From positions 1,006,001-1,070,000 of the forward strand of contig NZ_JAHSTS010000001.1 of assembly GCF_019145435.1 (NCBI RefSeq): DNA of 64,000 nucleotides, written 5' to 3'. Numbering within the stretch: the first letter of the stretch is position 1; each line of letters starts with the position of its first letter. Below are positions 36,518 to 48,556 of the stretch, in pieces. The position numbers were made by a program, and so were the translations under genes. The notes below the pieces were generated by a model that was given only the letters and a program-made list of their open reading frames with translations, did not search any database and was not told where the DNA came from. Source of the stretch: Pseudomonas ekonensis (lineage in GTDB: Bacteria > Pseudomonadota > Gammaproteobacteria > Pseudomonadales > Pseudomonadaceae).

Positions 36518-37507
36518 ATGACCGACGAATGGAAAGCACCGGCCAAGGCAAGTGCCGACGACGGTGACGCAAAGAGCTGGAAGCTGCTGGAGAAGACCCT
36601 CCTGGCCAGCGTGCAGGAACAGCGCCGTTCGCGGCGCTGGGGGATCTTCTTCAAGCTGCTGACGTTCGTGTACCTGTTTGTCGCGTTGATCCTGTTCACG
36701 CCGCTGATGGACATGGAAAGGAGCGCCACCCGTGGCCCGAACTACACGGCGCTGATCGACATCAACGGCATGATCGCCGACAAAGAGCCCGCCAGTGCCG
36801 ACAACATCGTCGGCAGCCTGAGGGCGGCGTTCGAGGACAAGAAGGTCAAGGGCGTGATCCTGCGGATCAACAGCCCGGGCGGCAGTCCGGTGCAGTCGGG
36901 GTACGTGTACGACGAGATCAAGCGTCTGCGCGGCCTCAATCCGGACACCAAGCTGTATGCGGTGATTTCCGACCTTGGGGCTTCCGGTGCCTACTACATC
37001 GCCAGCGCGGCGGACCAGATCTATGCCGACAAGGCCAGCCTGGTGGGCTCCATCGGCGTGACGGCGGCGGGTTATGGTTTCGTCGGCACGATGGAGAAAC
37101 TGGGGGTCGAGCGGCGCACCTACACCTCCGGCGAGCACAAGTCGTTCCTGGATCCGTTCCAGCCGCAGAAGCCTGAAGAGACCGCGTTCTGGCAGGGTGT
37201 GCTGGACACCACGCATCAGCAGTTCATCAACAGCGTCAAGAAGGGGCGTGGCGACCGGCTCAAGGACAAGGAGCATCCTGAGCTCTTTTCCGGCCTGGTC
37301 TGGTCCGGCGAGCAGGCCTTGCCGCTGGGGTTGATCGACGGGCTGGGCAACGCCAGTTCGGTGGCCCGTGACGTGATCGGCGAAAAGGAACTGGTGGACT
37401 TTACGGTGCAGGAATCGCCGTTCGACCGTTTCTCCAAGAAGCTCGGCGCCAGCGTAGCCGAGCAGTTGGCGATGTGGATGGGCTTTCACGGCCCGTCGTT
37501 GCGCTGA
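36518..37507 (+). CDS. sppA: signal peptide peptidase SppA, S49 family
   Basis: A 329-aa single-domain SppA, about half the E. coli length but normal for this short class. One N-terminal membrane anchor (FFKLLTFVYLFVALILF) is followed by the ClpP-like fold: ILRINSPGGSPVQSG, the SDLGASGAYYIAS catalytic Ser segment and SLVGSIGV. It degrades cleaved signal peptides at the periplasmic face of the membrane. A purine-rich GGGGTGGA supports ATG 36518 over GTG 36509. Confidence 0.93.
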   Translation: MTDEWKAPAKASADDGDAKSWKLLEKTLLASVQEQRRSRRWGIFFKLLTFVYLFVALILFTPLMDMERSATRGPNYTALIDINGMIADKEPASADNIVGSLRAAFEDKKVKGVILRINSPGGSPVQSGYVYDEIKRLRGLNPDTKLYAVISDLGASGAYYIASAADQIYADKASLVGSIGVTAAGYGFVGTMEKLGVERRTYTSGEHKSFLDPFQPQKPEETAFWQGVLDTTHQQFINSVKKGRGDRLKDKEHPELFSGLVWSGEQALPLGLIDGLGNASSVARDVIGEKELVDFTVQESPFDRFSKKLGASVAEQLAMWMGFHGPSLR

Positions 37508-37524
37508 GCGCTCGCTGACAGCGG

Positions 37525-37550
37525 AAACCGGCCTTGAGGGCCGGTTTTTT
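37525..37550. terminator. bidirectional intrinsic terminator
   Basis: A 9-bp perfect stem (37525-37533 with 37539-37547) with a 5-nt loop and T-run. It lies between convergent sppA and maf. Confidence 0.88.
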
Positions 37551-37554
37551 GTGG

Positions 37555-38133
37555 TTACGGGATTTGCACGCCTTCGGCCAGCAGCATGTCGGTCAGGCGG
37601 ATCAGCGGCAGGCCGACCAGGCTGGTGGCGTCCGGGCCTTCGGTGCGCCGGAACAGGCTCACGCCCAGTCCTTCGGCCTTGAAGCTGCCGGCGCAGTCGT
37701 ACGGCTGTTCGGCGCGCAGGTAGCGTTCGATGCGGGCCTCGTCCAGGGTGCGCATGTGCACGGTGAAAGGGACGCAGTCGATCTGGCAGTGGCCCGTGCG
37801 GCTGTTGAGCAGGGCCAGGCCGGTGAGGAAGGTGACGCTGGCGCCGCTGGCGGCCAGCAGTTGTTCGCGGGCCTTTTCGAAGGTGTGCGGCTTGCCGATG
37901 ATCCGCTCGCCGAGCACGGCGACCTGGTCGGAGCCGATGATCAGGTGGTCGGGACGGCTGTCGGCGAGGGCGCGGGCCTTCTCTTCGGCGAGGCGCTTGA
38001 CCAGCTCGAGGGCGGACTCGCCCGGGCGATGGCTTTCGTCGATGTCCGGCGAGCGGCAGGTGAACGGCAGGCGCAGGCGGCTGAGCAATTCCCGGCGGTA
38101 CGTCGAGCTTGAAGCGAGTAATAAAGGCAGCAT
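37555..38133 (-). CDS. maf: Maf/YceF family nucleoside triphosphate pyrophosphatase
   Basis: A 192-aa Maf protein with LASSSTYRRELL at the N-terminus (substrate loop), IDESHRPGESA, the GSDQVAVLGERIIGKP catalytic segment and the YDCAGSFKAEGLG and SLVGLPL motifs. This subgroup (YceF type) hydrolyses modified nucleotides such as 7-methyl-GTP. CAGGAG 6 bases upstream supports ATG 38133. It is divergent from yceD, as in many gamma-proteobacteria. Confidence 0.94.
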   Translation of the reverse strand: MLPLLLASSSTYRRELLSRLRLPFTCRSPDIDESHRPGESALELVKRLAEEKARALADSRPDHLIIGSDQVAVLGERIIGKPHTFEKAREQLLAASGASVTFLTGLALLNSRTGHCQIDCVPFTVHMRTLDEARIERYLRAEQPYDCAGSFKAEGLGVSLFRRTEGPDATSLVGLPLIRLTDMLLAEGVQIP

Positions 38134-38202
38134 TCGCGTCTCCTGAGGCAGGGGCGGGATTCTAGCGGAGGCAGGCAACTGACGGACAGGGCGGAATTTC
38201 CT

Positions 38203-38230
38203 TTGACATGGGCGGGGGCATCCCTATAAT
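38203..38230 (+). promoter_or_regulatory. consensus sigma70 promoter of the yceD-rpmF-plsX operon
   Basis: TTGACA and TATAAT both match consensus perfectly, with a 16-bp spacer. The expected start (about 38237) is only about 3 nt before the yceD ATG at 38240, so the message would be practically leaderless. Confidence 0.88.
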
Positions 38231-38239
38231 GCTGCGCCT

Positions 38240-38767
38240 ATGTTGAATGACCCGATTCCACCTCACGTTGACCCGCGCAAATTGGCTGATCGTGGCGCCA
38301 CCCTTCAAGGTGAGCTGCTGCTGGCCGATTTGGAGAGACTCTGCGACCCGCTTTCCGACGATGTCGGTACGGTGCAGGCCAAATTCGTTTTTGAACGAGA
38401 TGAACGTAACGCCGTGGTGATCCACAGCGTTATCGACACTGAAGTCAAAATGGTTTGCCAGCGTTGTCTTGAGCTGGTCACCCTGCCGATCCACAGCGAA
38501 TGCAGTTACGCGGTGGTGAAGGAGGGTGCGAATACCCAGTCGTTACCGAAAGGTTATGACGTGCTGGAACTGGGCGAAGATCCTTTGGATCTGCAGTCAC
38601 TGATCGAGGAAGAGCTTCTGCTCGCCTTGCCCATTGTGCCTGCTCATCATCCGGAAGAATGCCAGCAGCCGGCGGGCGCAGATGAGCCCGAGCCGAGCGA
38701 GGACGAGGTAACGCGGTCCAACCCGTTCAGTGTATTGGCGCAGTTAAAGCGTGACCCAAACGTTTAG
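38240..38767 (+). CDS. yceD: YceD family protein (DUF177)
   Basis: A 175-aa acidic protein with the DUF177 core (VVIHSVIDTEVKMVCQRCLELVTLPI) and a C-terminus ending NPFSVLAQLKRD. It is linked to 23S rRNA maturation and ribosome assembly and is nearly always found before rpmF, as here. No Shine-Dalgarno precedes the ATG, which is nearly at the predicted transcript start. The gap to rpmF is 13 bp. Confidence 0.94.
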   Translation: MLNDPIPPHVDPRKLADRGATLQGELLLADLERLCDPLSDDVGTVQAKFVFERDERNAVVIHSVIDTEVKMVCQRCLELVTLPIHSECSYAVVKEGANTQSLPKGYDVLELGEDPLDLQSLIEEELLLALPIVPAHHPEECQQPAGADEPEPSEDEVTRSNPFSVLAQLKRDPNV

Positions 38768-38780
38768 GAGTTAATCAATT

Positions 38781-38963
38781 ATGGCTGTTCAGCAGAACAA
38801 AAAATCCCGCTCTGCCCGTGACATGCGCCGTTCGCACGACGCTCTCGAGGCGAATGCTCTGTCCGTGGAAAAAACCACCGGTGAAGTACACCTGCGTCAC
38901 CACGTATCGCCAGAAGGCGTATACCGTGGCCGTAAAGTGATCGACAAGGGCGCCGACGAGTAA
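38781..38963 (+). CDS. rpmF: 50S ribosomal protein L32
   Basis: A 60-aa, very basic protein ([21 protein letters not shown]). It contains no cysteine, so it is the zinc-independent form. AGGAG 9 bases upstream supports the start. It is cotranscribed with yceD and plsX, which links ribosome and lipid synthesis. Confidence 0.97.
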   Translation: MAVQQNKKSRSARDMRRSHDALEANALSVEKTTGEVHLRHHVSPEGVYRGRKVIDKGADE

Positions 38964-38967
38964 TCAC

Positions 38968-39978
38968 TTGTCCGCTCAAGTCATCGCGATTGACGCAATG
39001 GGCGGGGACTTCGGTCCCCGCAGCATTGTTCAGGCCAGCCTTGCTTGCCTCTCCGCCACACCCTCGCTGCACCTGACCCTCGTCGGTCAACCCTCCCTGC
39101 TTGAAGAACTGCTCAGCGGCCAGTCGGCTGCGGATCGCGCGCGCCTGACGATCATGCCGGCGTCCGAAGTCGTCACCATGGACGAAAAACCCGCCCAGGC
39201 CCTGCGCGGCAAGCCAGACTCGTCGATGCGCGTCGCCCTTGAGCTGCTGCGCGACGGCAAGGCCCAGGCCTGCGTCAGCGCCGGCAACACCGGTGCGCTG
39301 ATGGCGCTTTCCCGTTTCGTGCTCAAGACCTTGCCCGGCATCGACCGACCGGCGATGGTCGCCGCCATCCCGACCCAGAAAGGCTATTGCCAGTTGCTCG
39401 ACCTGGGCGCCAACGTCGACTGCAGCGCCGAGCATCTGCTGCAGTTCGCGGTGATGGGCTCGGTGGCGGCGCAGACCCTGGGCATCGCACGTCCGCGGGT
39501 GGCGTTGCTGAACATCGGCACCGAAGACATCAAGGGCAACCAGCAGGTCAAGCTGGCGGCCACATTGCTGCAGGCGGCCCGGGGCATCCATTACGTCGGA
39601 TTCGTCGAGGGGGACGGGCTGTACCGGGGCGAGGCGGATGTCGTGGTGTGCGACGGCTTCGTCGGCAACATCCTGCTCAAGTCCAGCGAAGGCCTGGCGG
39701 CGATGATCGCGGCGCGGATCGAGGCGCTGTTCAGGAAAAACCTGGCGTCCCGTGCGGTCGGCGCGCTGGCGTTGCCGTTGATGAAGCGTTTGCAGGCCGA
39801 TCTGGCCCCGGCGCGGCACAACGGGGCGAGTTTTCTCGGGTTGCAGGGCATTGTGGTGAAAAGTCACGGTTCGGCAGGGGTGCAGGGCTTTCAGAGCGCG
39901 ATTTCGCGCGCATTGATCGAGATTCAGGAGAATCTTCCCGAGCGCCTGCACGGCCGTCTGGGGGATTTGTTGTCTTAG
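38968..39978 (+). CDS. plsX: phosphate acyltransferase PlsX
   Basis: A 336-aa enzyme that converts acyl-ACP to acyl-phosphate for phospholipid synthesis. [17 protein letters not shown] at the N-terminus, [14 protein letters not shown] and [25 protein letters not shown] are diagnostic. The start is TTG 38968, only 4 nt past the rpmF stop; no in-frame ATG fits the family N-terminus. The rare start could keep its level low. Confidence 0.96.
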   Translation: MSAQVIAIDAMGGDFGPRSIVQASLACLSATPSLHLTLVGQPSLLEELLSGQSAADRARLTIMPASEVVTMDEKPAQALRGKPDSSMRVALELLRDGKAQACVSAGNTGALMALSRFVLKTLPGIDRPAMVAAIPTQKGYCQLLDLGANVDCSAEHLLQFAVMGSVAAQTLGIARPRVALLNIGTEDIKGNQQVKLAATLLQAARGIHYVGFVEGDGLYRGEADVVVCDGFVGNILLKSSEGLAAMIAARIEALFRKNLASRAVGALALPLMKRLQADLAPARHNGASFLGLQGIVVKSHGSAGVQGFQSAISRALIEIQENLPERLHGRLGDLLS

Positions 39979-40102
39979 GCGTTTTCGTCGGACAATGCTT
40001 AAATGTGACCGCCCGGTTCAAAGGGCCATCCAACTGTCAGTTTCTTGCGTCCCCCGGCGGGGCGCCAATTCTTCGACGACAAGATCATTAGGGGCTTGTT
40101 AC

Positions 40103-41041
40103 ATGTCTGCTTCCCTCGCATTCGTCTTTCCAGGACAGGGTTCGCAGTCCCTCGGCATGCTGGCCGAGCTGGGCGCGGAACATCCGTTGATCCTCGAAAC
40201 CTTCAAAGAGGCCTCCGACGCCTTGGGCTACGACCTGTGGGCACTGACCCAGCAGGGCCCGGAAGAGCTGCTCAACCAGACCGACAAAACCCAGCCCGCC
40301 ATCCTGACCGCCTCCATCGCCCTGTGGCGCCTGTGGCTGGCTGAAGGCGGCGCGCGTCCGGCGTTCGTCGCCGGCCACAGCCTGGGCGAGTACAGCGCGC
40401 TGGTCGCTGCCGGCAGCCTGAGCCTGCCCGATGCGGTCAAGCTCGTCGAGCGCCGCGGCCAACTGATGCAGGAAGCGGTTCCGGCCGGTCAGGGCGGCAT
40501 GGCCGCCATCCTTGGCCTGGAAGATGCCGACGTGCGCGCCGCCTGCGCCGAAGCGGCACAGGGCGAAGTGGTGAGCGCGGTCAACTTCAACTCGCCGGGC
40601 CAGGTGGTGATCGCCGGCGCCAAGGCAGCCGTCGACCGCGCGATCGAGCTCTGCAAGGCCAAGGGCGCCAAGCGCGCCATGCCGCTGCCGGTCAGCGTGC
40701 CGTCGCACTGCGAGCTGATGCGTCCGGCCGCCGAGCGCTTCGCCGAAGCCGTCGCCGCCATCGCCTGGCAAGCACCGCAGATCCCGGTGGTGCAGAACGT
40801 CAGCGCGCAGGTGCCGGCGGATCTGGACACCCTCAAACGCGATCTGCTGGAGCAACTGTACAAGCCGGTGCGCTGGGTCGAGTCCGTGCAGACCCTGGCC
40901 GCCCATGGGGCCACCAGCCTGGTCGAATGCGGTCCGGGCAAAGTCCTGGCCGGCCTGAACAAGCGCTGCGCCGAAGGCGTATCGACCTCCAACCTCAACA
41001 CCCCAGACGCTTTCGCTGCCGCACGTGCAGCGCTGGCCTGA
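40103..41041 (+). CDS. fabD: malonyl-CoA:ACP transacylase
   Basis: A 312-aa enzyme that loads malonate onto ACP. FPGQGSQSLGML is at the N-terminus, the nucleophile Ser93 in GHSLGEYSAL, and the His in the VPSHCELM segment. AGGGG 9 bases before ATG 40103 marks the start. It is 124 bp after plsX and 16 bp before fabG. Confidence 0.97.
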   Translation: MSASLAFVFPGQGSQSLGMLAELGAEHPLILETFKEASDALGYDLWALTQQGPEELLNQTDKTQPAILTASIALWRLWLAEGGARPAFVAGHSLGEYSALVAAGSLSLPDAVKLVERRGQLMQEAVPAGQGGMAAILGLEDADVRAACAEAAQGEVVSAVNFNSPGQVVIAGAKAAVDRAIELCKAKGAKRAMPLPVSVPSHCELMRPAAERFAEAVAAIAWQAPQIPVVQNVSAQVPADLDTLKRDLLEQLYKPVRWVESVQTLAAHGATSLVECGPGKVLAGLNKRCAEGVSTSNLNTPDAFAAARAALA

Positions 41042-41057
41042 ATCAGGAGAAGCTTGC

Positions 41058-41798
41058 ATGAGTCTGCAAGGTAAAGTTGCACTGGTCACCGGCGCCAGCC
41101 GTGGCATCGGCCAGGCCATCGCCCTGGAACTGGGTCGTCAAGGCGCCATCGTCGTCGGCACCGCGACCTCCGCCTCGGGCGCCGAGCGCATCGCCGCCAC
41201 CCTGAAGGAGCACGGCATCCAGGGCACCGGCCTGGAACTCAACGTCACCAGCGACGAGTCGGTCAGCGCGGTGCTGGCAAGCATCCAGGAGCAGTTCGGT
41301 GCGCCGGCGATCCTGGTCAACAATGCCGGCATCACCCGTGACAACCTGATGATGCGCATGAAAGACGACGAATGGTACGACGTGATCGATACCAACCTGA
41401 ACAGTCTGTATCGCCTGTCCAAAGGCGTTCTGCGCGGCATGACCAAGGCGCGTTGGGGCCGGATCATCAGTATCGGCTCGGTGGTGGGTGCCATGGGCAA
41501 CGCCGGGCAAGTAAACTATGCGGCCGCCAAGGCCGGTCTGGAAGGTTTCAGCCGTGCGATGGCCCGTGAAGTCGGTTCGCGCTCGATTACGGTCAACTCG
41601 GTGACCCCAGGGTTCATCGACACCGATATGACCCGCGAACTGCCGGAAGCGCAGCGCGAAGCCTTGCAGACGCAAATTCCGCTGGGTCGTCTGGGGCAGG
41701 CTCAAGAGATCGCATCCGTGGTCGCTTTTCTTGCGTCCGACGGCGCGGCATACGTGACCGGGGCTACAATCCCGGTGAACGGCGGGATGTACATGTAA
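41058..41798 (+). CDS. fabG: 3-oxoacyl-ACP reductase
   Basis: A 246-aa SDR that reduces beta-ketoacyl-ACP with NADPH. TGASRGIG binds the cofactor, followed by NNAGITRDNL, the SIGSVVG catalytic Ser and the YAAAKAG Tyr-x3-Lys pair. The ending VTGATIPVNGGMYM is characteristic of FabG. AGGAGA upstream supports ATG 41058. Confidence 0.97.
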   Translation: MSLQGKVALVTGASRGIGQAIALELGRQGAIVVGTATSASGAERIAATLKEHGIQGTGLELNVTSDESVSAVLASIQEQFGAPAILVNNAGITRDNLMMRMKDDEWYDVIDTNLNSLYRLSKGVLRGMTKARWGRIISIGSVVGAMGNAGQVNYAAAKAGLEGFSRAMAREVGSRSITVNSVTPGFIDTDMTRELPEAQREALQTQIPLGRLGQAQEIASVVAFLASDGAAYVTGATIPVNGGMYM

Positions 41799-41914
41799 TA
41801 CAAATGTGACGGATTGCTTCAAAAAAATGTCATACGAGCTGTCTAAAATCCGTTATAAAGCTGCAATCTATTTATAGGCAGGGGGCCGCAGGGTTCGAGG
41901 AGTGAAGCTTTCAG

Positions 41915-41942
41915 TTGAAAAGCTGAAAAGCCTTTCTATACA
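41915..41942 (+). promoter_or_regulatory. sigma70 promoter of acpP
   Basis: TTGAAA, 16-bp spacer, TATACA, about 50 bp before the acpP start. Independent transcription fits the very high demand for ACP. Confidence 0.75.
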
Positions 41943-41994
41943 CTTACCCACTGGCCAGCTGCCTGAATTTGTCCATTAGGAGTGAAAACAAGGT

Positions 41995-42231
41995 ATGAGC
42001 ACCATCGAAGAGCGCGTCAAGAAAATCGTTGCCGAGCAACTGGGTGTTAAAGAAGAAGAAGTGAAGAACGAATCTTCCTTCGTTGACGACCTGGGTGCCG
42101 ACTCCCTTGACACCGTTGAGCTGGTGATGGCTCTGGAAGAGGAATTCGAGACCGAAATCCCTGACGAAGAAGCCGAGAAGATCACTACCGTACAAGCAGC
42201 AATCGATTACGTTAACGCTAACAAGGCGTAA
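41995..42231 (+). CDS. acpP: acyl carrier protein
   Basis: A 78-aa, very acidic protein ([17 protein letters not shown]). Ser37 in [10 protein letters not shown] receives the 4'-phosphopantetheine arm. It carries acyl chains for fatty acid, lipid A and phospholipid synthesis. It has its own promoter and is followed by a terminator that should set an ACP-rich transcript apart from fabF. Confidence 0.98.
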   Translation: MSTIEERVKKIVAEQLGVKEEEVKNESSFVDDLGADSLDTVELVMALEEEFETEIPDEEAEKITTVQAAIDYVNANKA

Positions 42232-42260
42232 TAGTTTGTAATCGTTGTTCGCTGTCATGG

Positions 42261-42296
42261 AAAAACCGCACTGCCATCATGGCGTGCGGTTTTTTC
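42261..42296 (+). terminator. intrinsic terminator between acpP and fabF
   Basis: An 11-bp outer stem (42261-42271 with 42284-42294) extended by an inner 5-bp stem, followed by T residues. Partial read-through would supply fabF. Confidence 0.85.
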
Positions 42297-42338
42297 TTTA
42301 GGCCTGATGCAAATCGTCATTTGAAAAAGGAGAGTGCT

Positions 42339-43583
42339 GTGTCGCGTAGACGCGTCGTAGTCACCGGTATGGGTATGTTGTCGCCACTGGGCACGGACGT
42401 GCCGAGCAGTTGGCAGGGCATTCTGGCTGGCCGCAGTGGCATTGGTCTGATCGAACACACCGACCTTTCTGCCTATTCCACCCGTTTCGGCGGCTCGGTA
42501 AAGGGCTTCAATGTCGAGGAATACCTGTCGGTCAAGGAAGCGCGCAAGCTCGACCTGTTCATTCAGTACGGTCTCGCGGCGGGTTTTCAAGCCGTGCGCA
42601 ACGCCGGCCTGGAAGTCACCGACGCCAACCGCGAACGCATCGGCGTGGCCATGGGTTCGGGTATCGGCGGGCTGACCAACATCGAAGAGACCAGCCGCAC
42701 GCTGCATGAGACCGGCCCGCGCCGGATTTCCCCGTTCTTCGTGCCGGGCTCGATCATCAACATGATTTCCGGCTTCCTGTCGATCCATCTGGGCGCACAG
42801 GGGCCCAATTACGCCATCGCCACGGCCTGCACCACCGGCACGCACTGCATCGGCATGGCGGCACGCAACATCATGTACGGCGAAGCCGACGTGATGATCG
42901 CCGGCGGCGCCGAAATGGCCGCCTGCGGTCTGGGCATGGGCGGCTTCGGTGCCTCCCGCGCGCTGTCGACCCGCAATGACGAGCCGACCCGCGCCAGCCG
43001 TCCATGGGACAAGGGCCGTGACGGTTTCGTGCTGTCCGACGGCGCCGGCGCCCTGGTGCTTGAAGAACTGGAGCACGCCAAGGCCCGCGGCGCGACCATC
43101 TACGCCGAGCTGATCGGCTTCGGCACCAGCGGCGACGCCTACCACATGACGTCGCCGCCCGCCGACGGCGCCGGTGCCGCGCGCTGCATCACCAATGCGC
43201 TGCGCGACGCGAAGATCAACGCCGACCAGGTGCAGTACATCAACGCCCACGGCACCTCGACCCCGGCCGGCGACCTCGCCGAAGCCCAGGCGATCAAGTC
43301 CGTGTTCGGTGACCATGCCTACCGGCTGGCGGTCAGTTCGACCAAGTCCATGACCGGCCACCTGCTGGGTGCGGCGGGCGCGGTCGAGGCGATCTTCAGC
43401 GTGCTGGCGATCAACAGCCAGGTGGCGCCGCCGACCATCAACCTCGATGAGCCGGACGACGGCTGCGACCTCGATTTCGTGCCGCACACCGCGCGCAACA
43501 TGGACATCGATGTCGTGCTGTCCAACTCCTTCGGGTTCGGCGGCACCAACGGCACGTTGGCGTTCCGTCGGTTCGCCGGCTGA
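42339..43583 (+). CDS. fabF: 3-oxoacyl-ACP synthase II
   Basis: A 414-aa condensing enzyme that elongates acyl-ACP. The Cys in [11 protein letters not shown], the His in [11 protein letters not shown] and the His in TGHLLGAAG form the catalytic triad. GTG 42339 behind AAGGAGA gives the family start [12 protein letters not shown]; the longer frame runs through the acpP terminator and is rejected. It overlaps pabC by 1 nt. Confidence 0.97.
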   Translation: MSRRRVVVTGMGMLSPLGTDVPSSWQGILAGRSGIGLIEHTDLSAYSTRFGGSVKGFNVEEYLSVKEARKLDLFIQYGLAAGFQAVRNAGLEVTDANRERIGVAMGSGIGGLTNIEETSRTLHETGPRRISPFFVPGSIINMISGFLSIHLGAQGPNYAIATACTTGTHCIGMAARNIMYGEADVMIAGGAEMAACGLGMGGFGASRALSTRNDEPTRASRPWDKGRDGFVLSDGAGALVLEELEHAKARGATIYAELIGFGTSGDAYHMTSPPADGAGAARCITNALRDAKINADQVQYINAHGTSTPAGDLAEAQAIKSVFGDHAYRLAVSSTKSMTGHLLGAAGAVEAIFSVLAINSQVAPPTINLDEPDDGCDLDFVPHTARNMDIDVVLSNSFGFGGTNGTLAFRRFAG

Positions 43584-44398
43584 TGGACTGCTGGGTCGAC
43601 GGTCAACCGGCTGACGCACTGTCGCTGAAAGATCGCGGCCTGGCCTACGGCGACGGTCTTTTCGAGACCGTCGCCGTTCGGGACGGGCAGCCGTTGCTGC
43701 TGGACCGGCATCTGGCGCGTCTGGCCGAAGGCTGCTCGCGCCTGGCCATCGCGGCCGATCCCGAGCGGATCCGCCATGAGCTGTCCAGCTATGCGCTCGC
43801 GATGGGGGAGGGTGTGCTCAAGCTCATCCTCACCCGGGGCGACGGTCAGCGCGGTTACGCGCCCGACACGACGGCGCCGGGGCGGCGCATTCTGCAGGCC
43901 AGCCCTGCGCCGTCCTATCCCGCCGCACACGCTGAGCAGGGCATTCGCTTGTTTCCGTGCAGCACGCGCCTTTCCCACCAGCCGCTCCTTGCCGGGCTCA
44001 AGCACCTCAACCGACTCGAACAGGTCATCGCCCGCAGCGAATGGCAGGACGGCGAGCACGCCGAAGGCTTGATGCTCGACCAGGCCGGCCGGGTGATCGA
44101 GGGCGTGTTCAGCAATCTTTTTCTGGTGCGCGACGGCGTGCTGGTCACGGCGGACCTGAAGCGTTGCGGGGTGGCCGGCGTGATGCGCGCCGAGCTGCTG
44201 GCCCAGGCCCGTGGCCTTGGGATCCCCACCCAAGTCACCGACATCGGGCTCGAACAGCTGCAATGGGCCGATGAAGTGTTTGTCTGCAACAGCGTCTATG
44301 GCGTCTGGCCGGTACGTGCCTGCGCCGCACTGAGCTGGCCGGTTGGTCCGCTCACCCGTAAACTGCAAACCATTGCCCGCGCGCTACTGGATGCCTGA
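43583..44398 (+). CDS. pabC: aminodeoxychorismate lyase
   Basis: A 271-aa PLP enzyme of fold type IV making 4-aminobenzoate for folate. DRGLAYGDGLFET at the N-terminus, the Lys in AGLKHLNRLEQV and GVFSNLFLV are family motifs. It starts on the last base of the fabF stop. The fabF-pabC-mltG-tmk-holB order is common in gamma-proteobacteria. Confidence 0.95.
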   Translation: MDCWVDGQPADALSLKDRGLAYGDGLFETVAVRDGQPLLLDRHLARLAEGCSRLAIAADPERIRHELSSYALAMGEGVLKLILTRGDGQRGYAPDTTAPGRRILQASPAPSYPAAHAEQGIRLFPCSTRLSHQPLLAGLKHLNRLEQVIARSEWQDGEHAEGLMLDQAGRVIEGVFSNLFLVRDGVLVTADLKRCGVAGVMRAELLAQARGLGIPTQVTDIGLEQLQWADEVFVCNSVYGVWPVRACAALSWPVGPLTRKLQTIARALLDA

Positions 44399-44401
44399 TT
44401 C

Positions 44402-47205
<2,804 letters not shown>

Positions 47206-47273
47206 CGCTTGCGTGAGCGCCGCAAAAGCGGCGGTGTGTGCCTAGACTCTGAAGATCAGCAGTGGAGGTGAAC

Positions 47274-47630
47274 ATGAATGAACCTGTCAGCCCCGGGCCG
47301 CGCAACGGCATCCTTTCCCTGACCATCAAGGACAAGTCGGTGCTGTATGCCGCCTACATGCCGTTCATCAAGAACGGCGGCCTGTTCATCCCGACCAACA
47401 AAAGCTACCGGTTGGGCGACGAGGTGTTCATGCTGCTGCACCTGATGGACGAGACGGAAAAGATACCGGTCGCCGGCAAGGTGGCCTGGATCACCCCCAA
47501 AGGGGCGCAAGGCAACCGCGCGGCGGGTGTCGGCGTGCAGTTCAACGATGGCGACAACACCGCCCGAAGTCGCATCGAAACCCATCTGGCCGGAGCCCTG
47601 AAGTCCGACCGTCCCACTCATACGATGTAA
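47274..47630 (+). CDS. pilZ: type IV pilus assembly protein PilZ
   Basis: A 118-aa PilZ-domain protein of the founding type (LSLTIKDKSVLYAAYMPF; GGLFIPTNKSYRLGDEVF; GKVAWITPKGAQGNRAAGVGVQF). The RxxxR c-di-GMP motif is absent near the N-terminus, as in P. aeruginosa PilZ, which acts on pilus assembly through protein partners instead. GGAGGTG supports ATG 47274. It lies between holB and tatD, its usual location. Confidence 0.94.
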   Translation: MNEPVSPGPRNGILSLTIKDKSVLYAAYMPFIKNGGLFIPTNKSYRLGDEVFMLLHLMDETEKIPVAGKVAWITPKGAQGNRAAGVGVQFNDGDNTARSRIETHLAGALKSDRPTHTM

Positions 47631-47644
47631 GTTGCAGTCCTTTT

Positions 47645-48430
47645 ATGCTTGTAGATTCCCATTGCCACCTTGATCGCCTTGACCTCGCCGCCCACGACGG
47701 CTCCCTGGATGCCGCACTGGATGCCGCCCGGCAGCGTGGTGTCGGGCACTTCCTGTGCATCGGCATCAGTGCCGACAACGCCGCCGACGTGAAAGCGCTG
47801 GCCGAACGCTACGACGACGTCGACTGTTCGGTGGGCGTGCATCCGCTGGACGTCCAGCCGGGCGCGGCGCCGGCGCTGGACTGGCTGTTGCGTGAAGTCG
47901 ATCACCCCAAAGTGGTGGCCATCGGCGAGACCGGGCTGGACTACCACTACGAACCGGAAGCCGCCGAACTGCAGCAGGAATCCTTCCGCCTGCACCTGCA
48001 GGCCGCGAAGCAGACCGGCAAGCCGGTGATCATCCATACCCGCGGTGCGCGCGAGGACACCCTGGCGCTGCTGCGCGAGGCGGCGCTGCCCCAGGCCGGC
48101 GTGCTGCATTGCTTCACCGAGGACTGGGACATGGCCAAGGCCGCCCTGGACATGGGCTATTACATTTCCCTGTCGGGCATCGTCACGTTCCGCAACGCCG
48201 ATGCGCTGCGCGATGTGGCCAGCCGGGTGCCGGCGGACCGCCTGCTGGTCGAGACCGACTCGCCGTACCTTGCGCCGATCCCGTACCGGGGCAAGCCGAA
48301 CCTGCCGCAGTACGTGCGGGAAGTGGCAGAGTTTTTGGCGATGCTGCGCGGCGAGGACTACGAGCGCTTTGCCGCGCAGACTACGGAGAATTTCAGGCGG
48401 CTGTTCCCGCTGGCCCACGTAAGCGCCTGA
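47645..48430 (+). CDS. TatD family metal-dependent hydrolase
   Basis: A 261-aa TIM-barrel hydrolase. DSHCHLDRLD carries the first metal histidines, GETGLDYHYEPE the Glu, HTRGARED and HCFTEDWDMAKA the further His, and ETDSPYLAPIPYRGKPN the Asp. This is the YcfH-like member seen downstream of holB. It acts as a 3'-5' exonuclease or D-aminoacyl-tRNA deacylase in related proteins. It is followed by the convergent rgsA sRNA. Confidence 0.95.
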   Translation: MLVDSHCHLDRLDLAAHDGSLDAALDAARQRGVGHFLCIGISADNAADVKALAERYDDVDCSVGVHPLDVQPGAAPALDWLLREVDHPKVVAIGETGLDYHYEPEAAELQQESFRLHLQAAKQTGKPVIIHTRGAREDTLALLREAALPQAGVLHCFTEDWDMAKAALDMGYYISLSGIVTFRNADALRDVASRVPADRLLVETDSPYLAPIPYRGKPNLPQYVREVAEFLAMLRGEDYERFAAQTTENFRRLFPLAHVSA

Positions 48431-48439
48431 ATCGCGGGC

Positions 48440-48475
48440 AAAAAAAACCCGGGTTCTGGGGGGTGAATCCGGGTT
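48440..48475 (-). terminator. intrinsic terminator of rgsA
   Basis: On the minus-strand RNA: a 7-bp stem (AACCCGG with CCGGGTT), a 16-nt C/A-rich loop that can pair further, and a run of eight U. On the plus strand there is no T-run, so it does not serve tatD. Confidence 0.85.
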
Positions 48476-48556
48476 AAGACCATTAGGAGTAAAACAAAGG
48501 CACGCGGTCCTTTGGTACCTTTACCGGCGCGGCACTTGGGGGAGATGCCGCCCGAC
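48440..48556 (-). ncRNA. rgsA: small RNA RgsA
   Basis: About 117 nt on the minus strand. A sigma-S-like -10 (CAATACT, 48569-48563) sets the start near 48556. A strong terminator (stem 48469-48475 with 48446-48452, then eight T in the transcript) sets the end. Its location between tatD and a TetR gene matches the RpoS-dependent, Gac-linked sRNA RgsA (formerly P16), which is about 120 nt in P. aeruginosa. The internal segment GGTACCAAAGGACCGCGTGC fits my memory of that RNA. No GacA box was found upstream. Confidence 0.8.

Noticed and set aside
42279..42338. Upstream ATG for fabF at 42279
   Set aside because: The extra residues are encoded by the acpP terminator hairpin. The GTG at 42339 has a good Shine-Dalgarno and gives the normal FabF N-terminus.
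48459..48556. A small protein gene between tatD and the TetR gene
   Set aside because: No frame with a start and ribosome site is convincing, and the promoter and terminator layout on the minus strand fits the sRNA RgsA.
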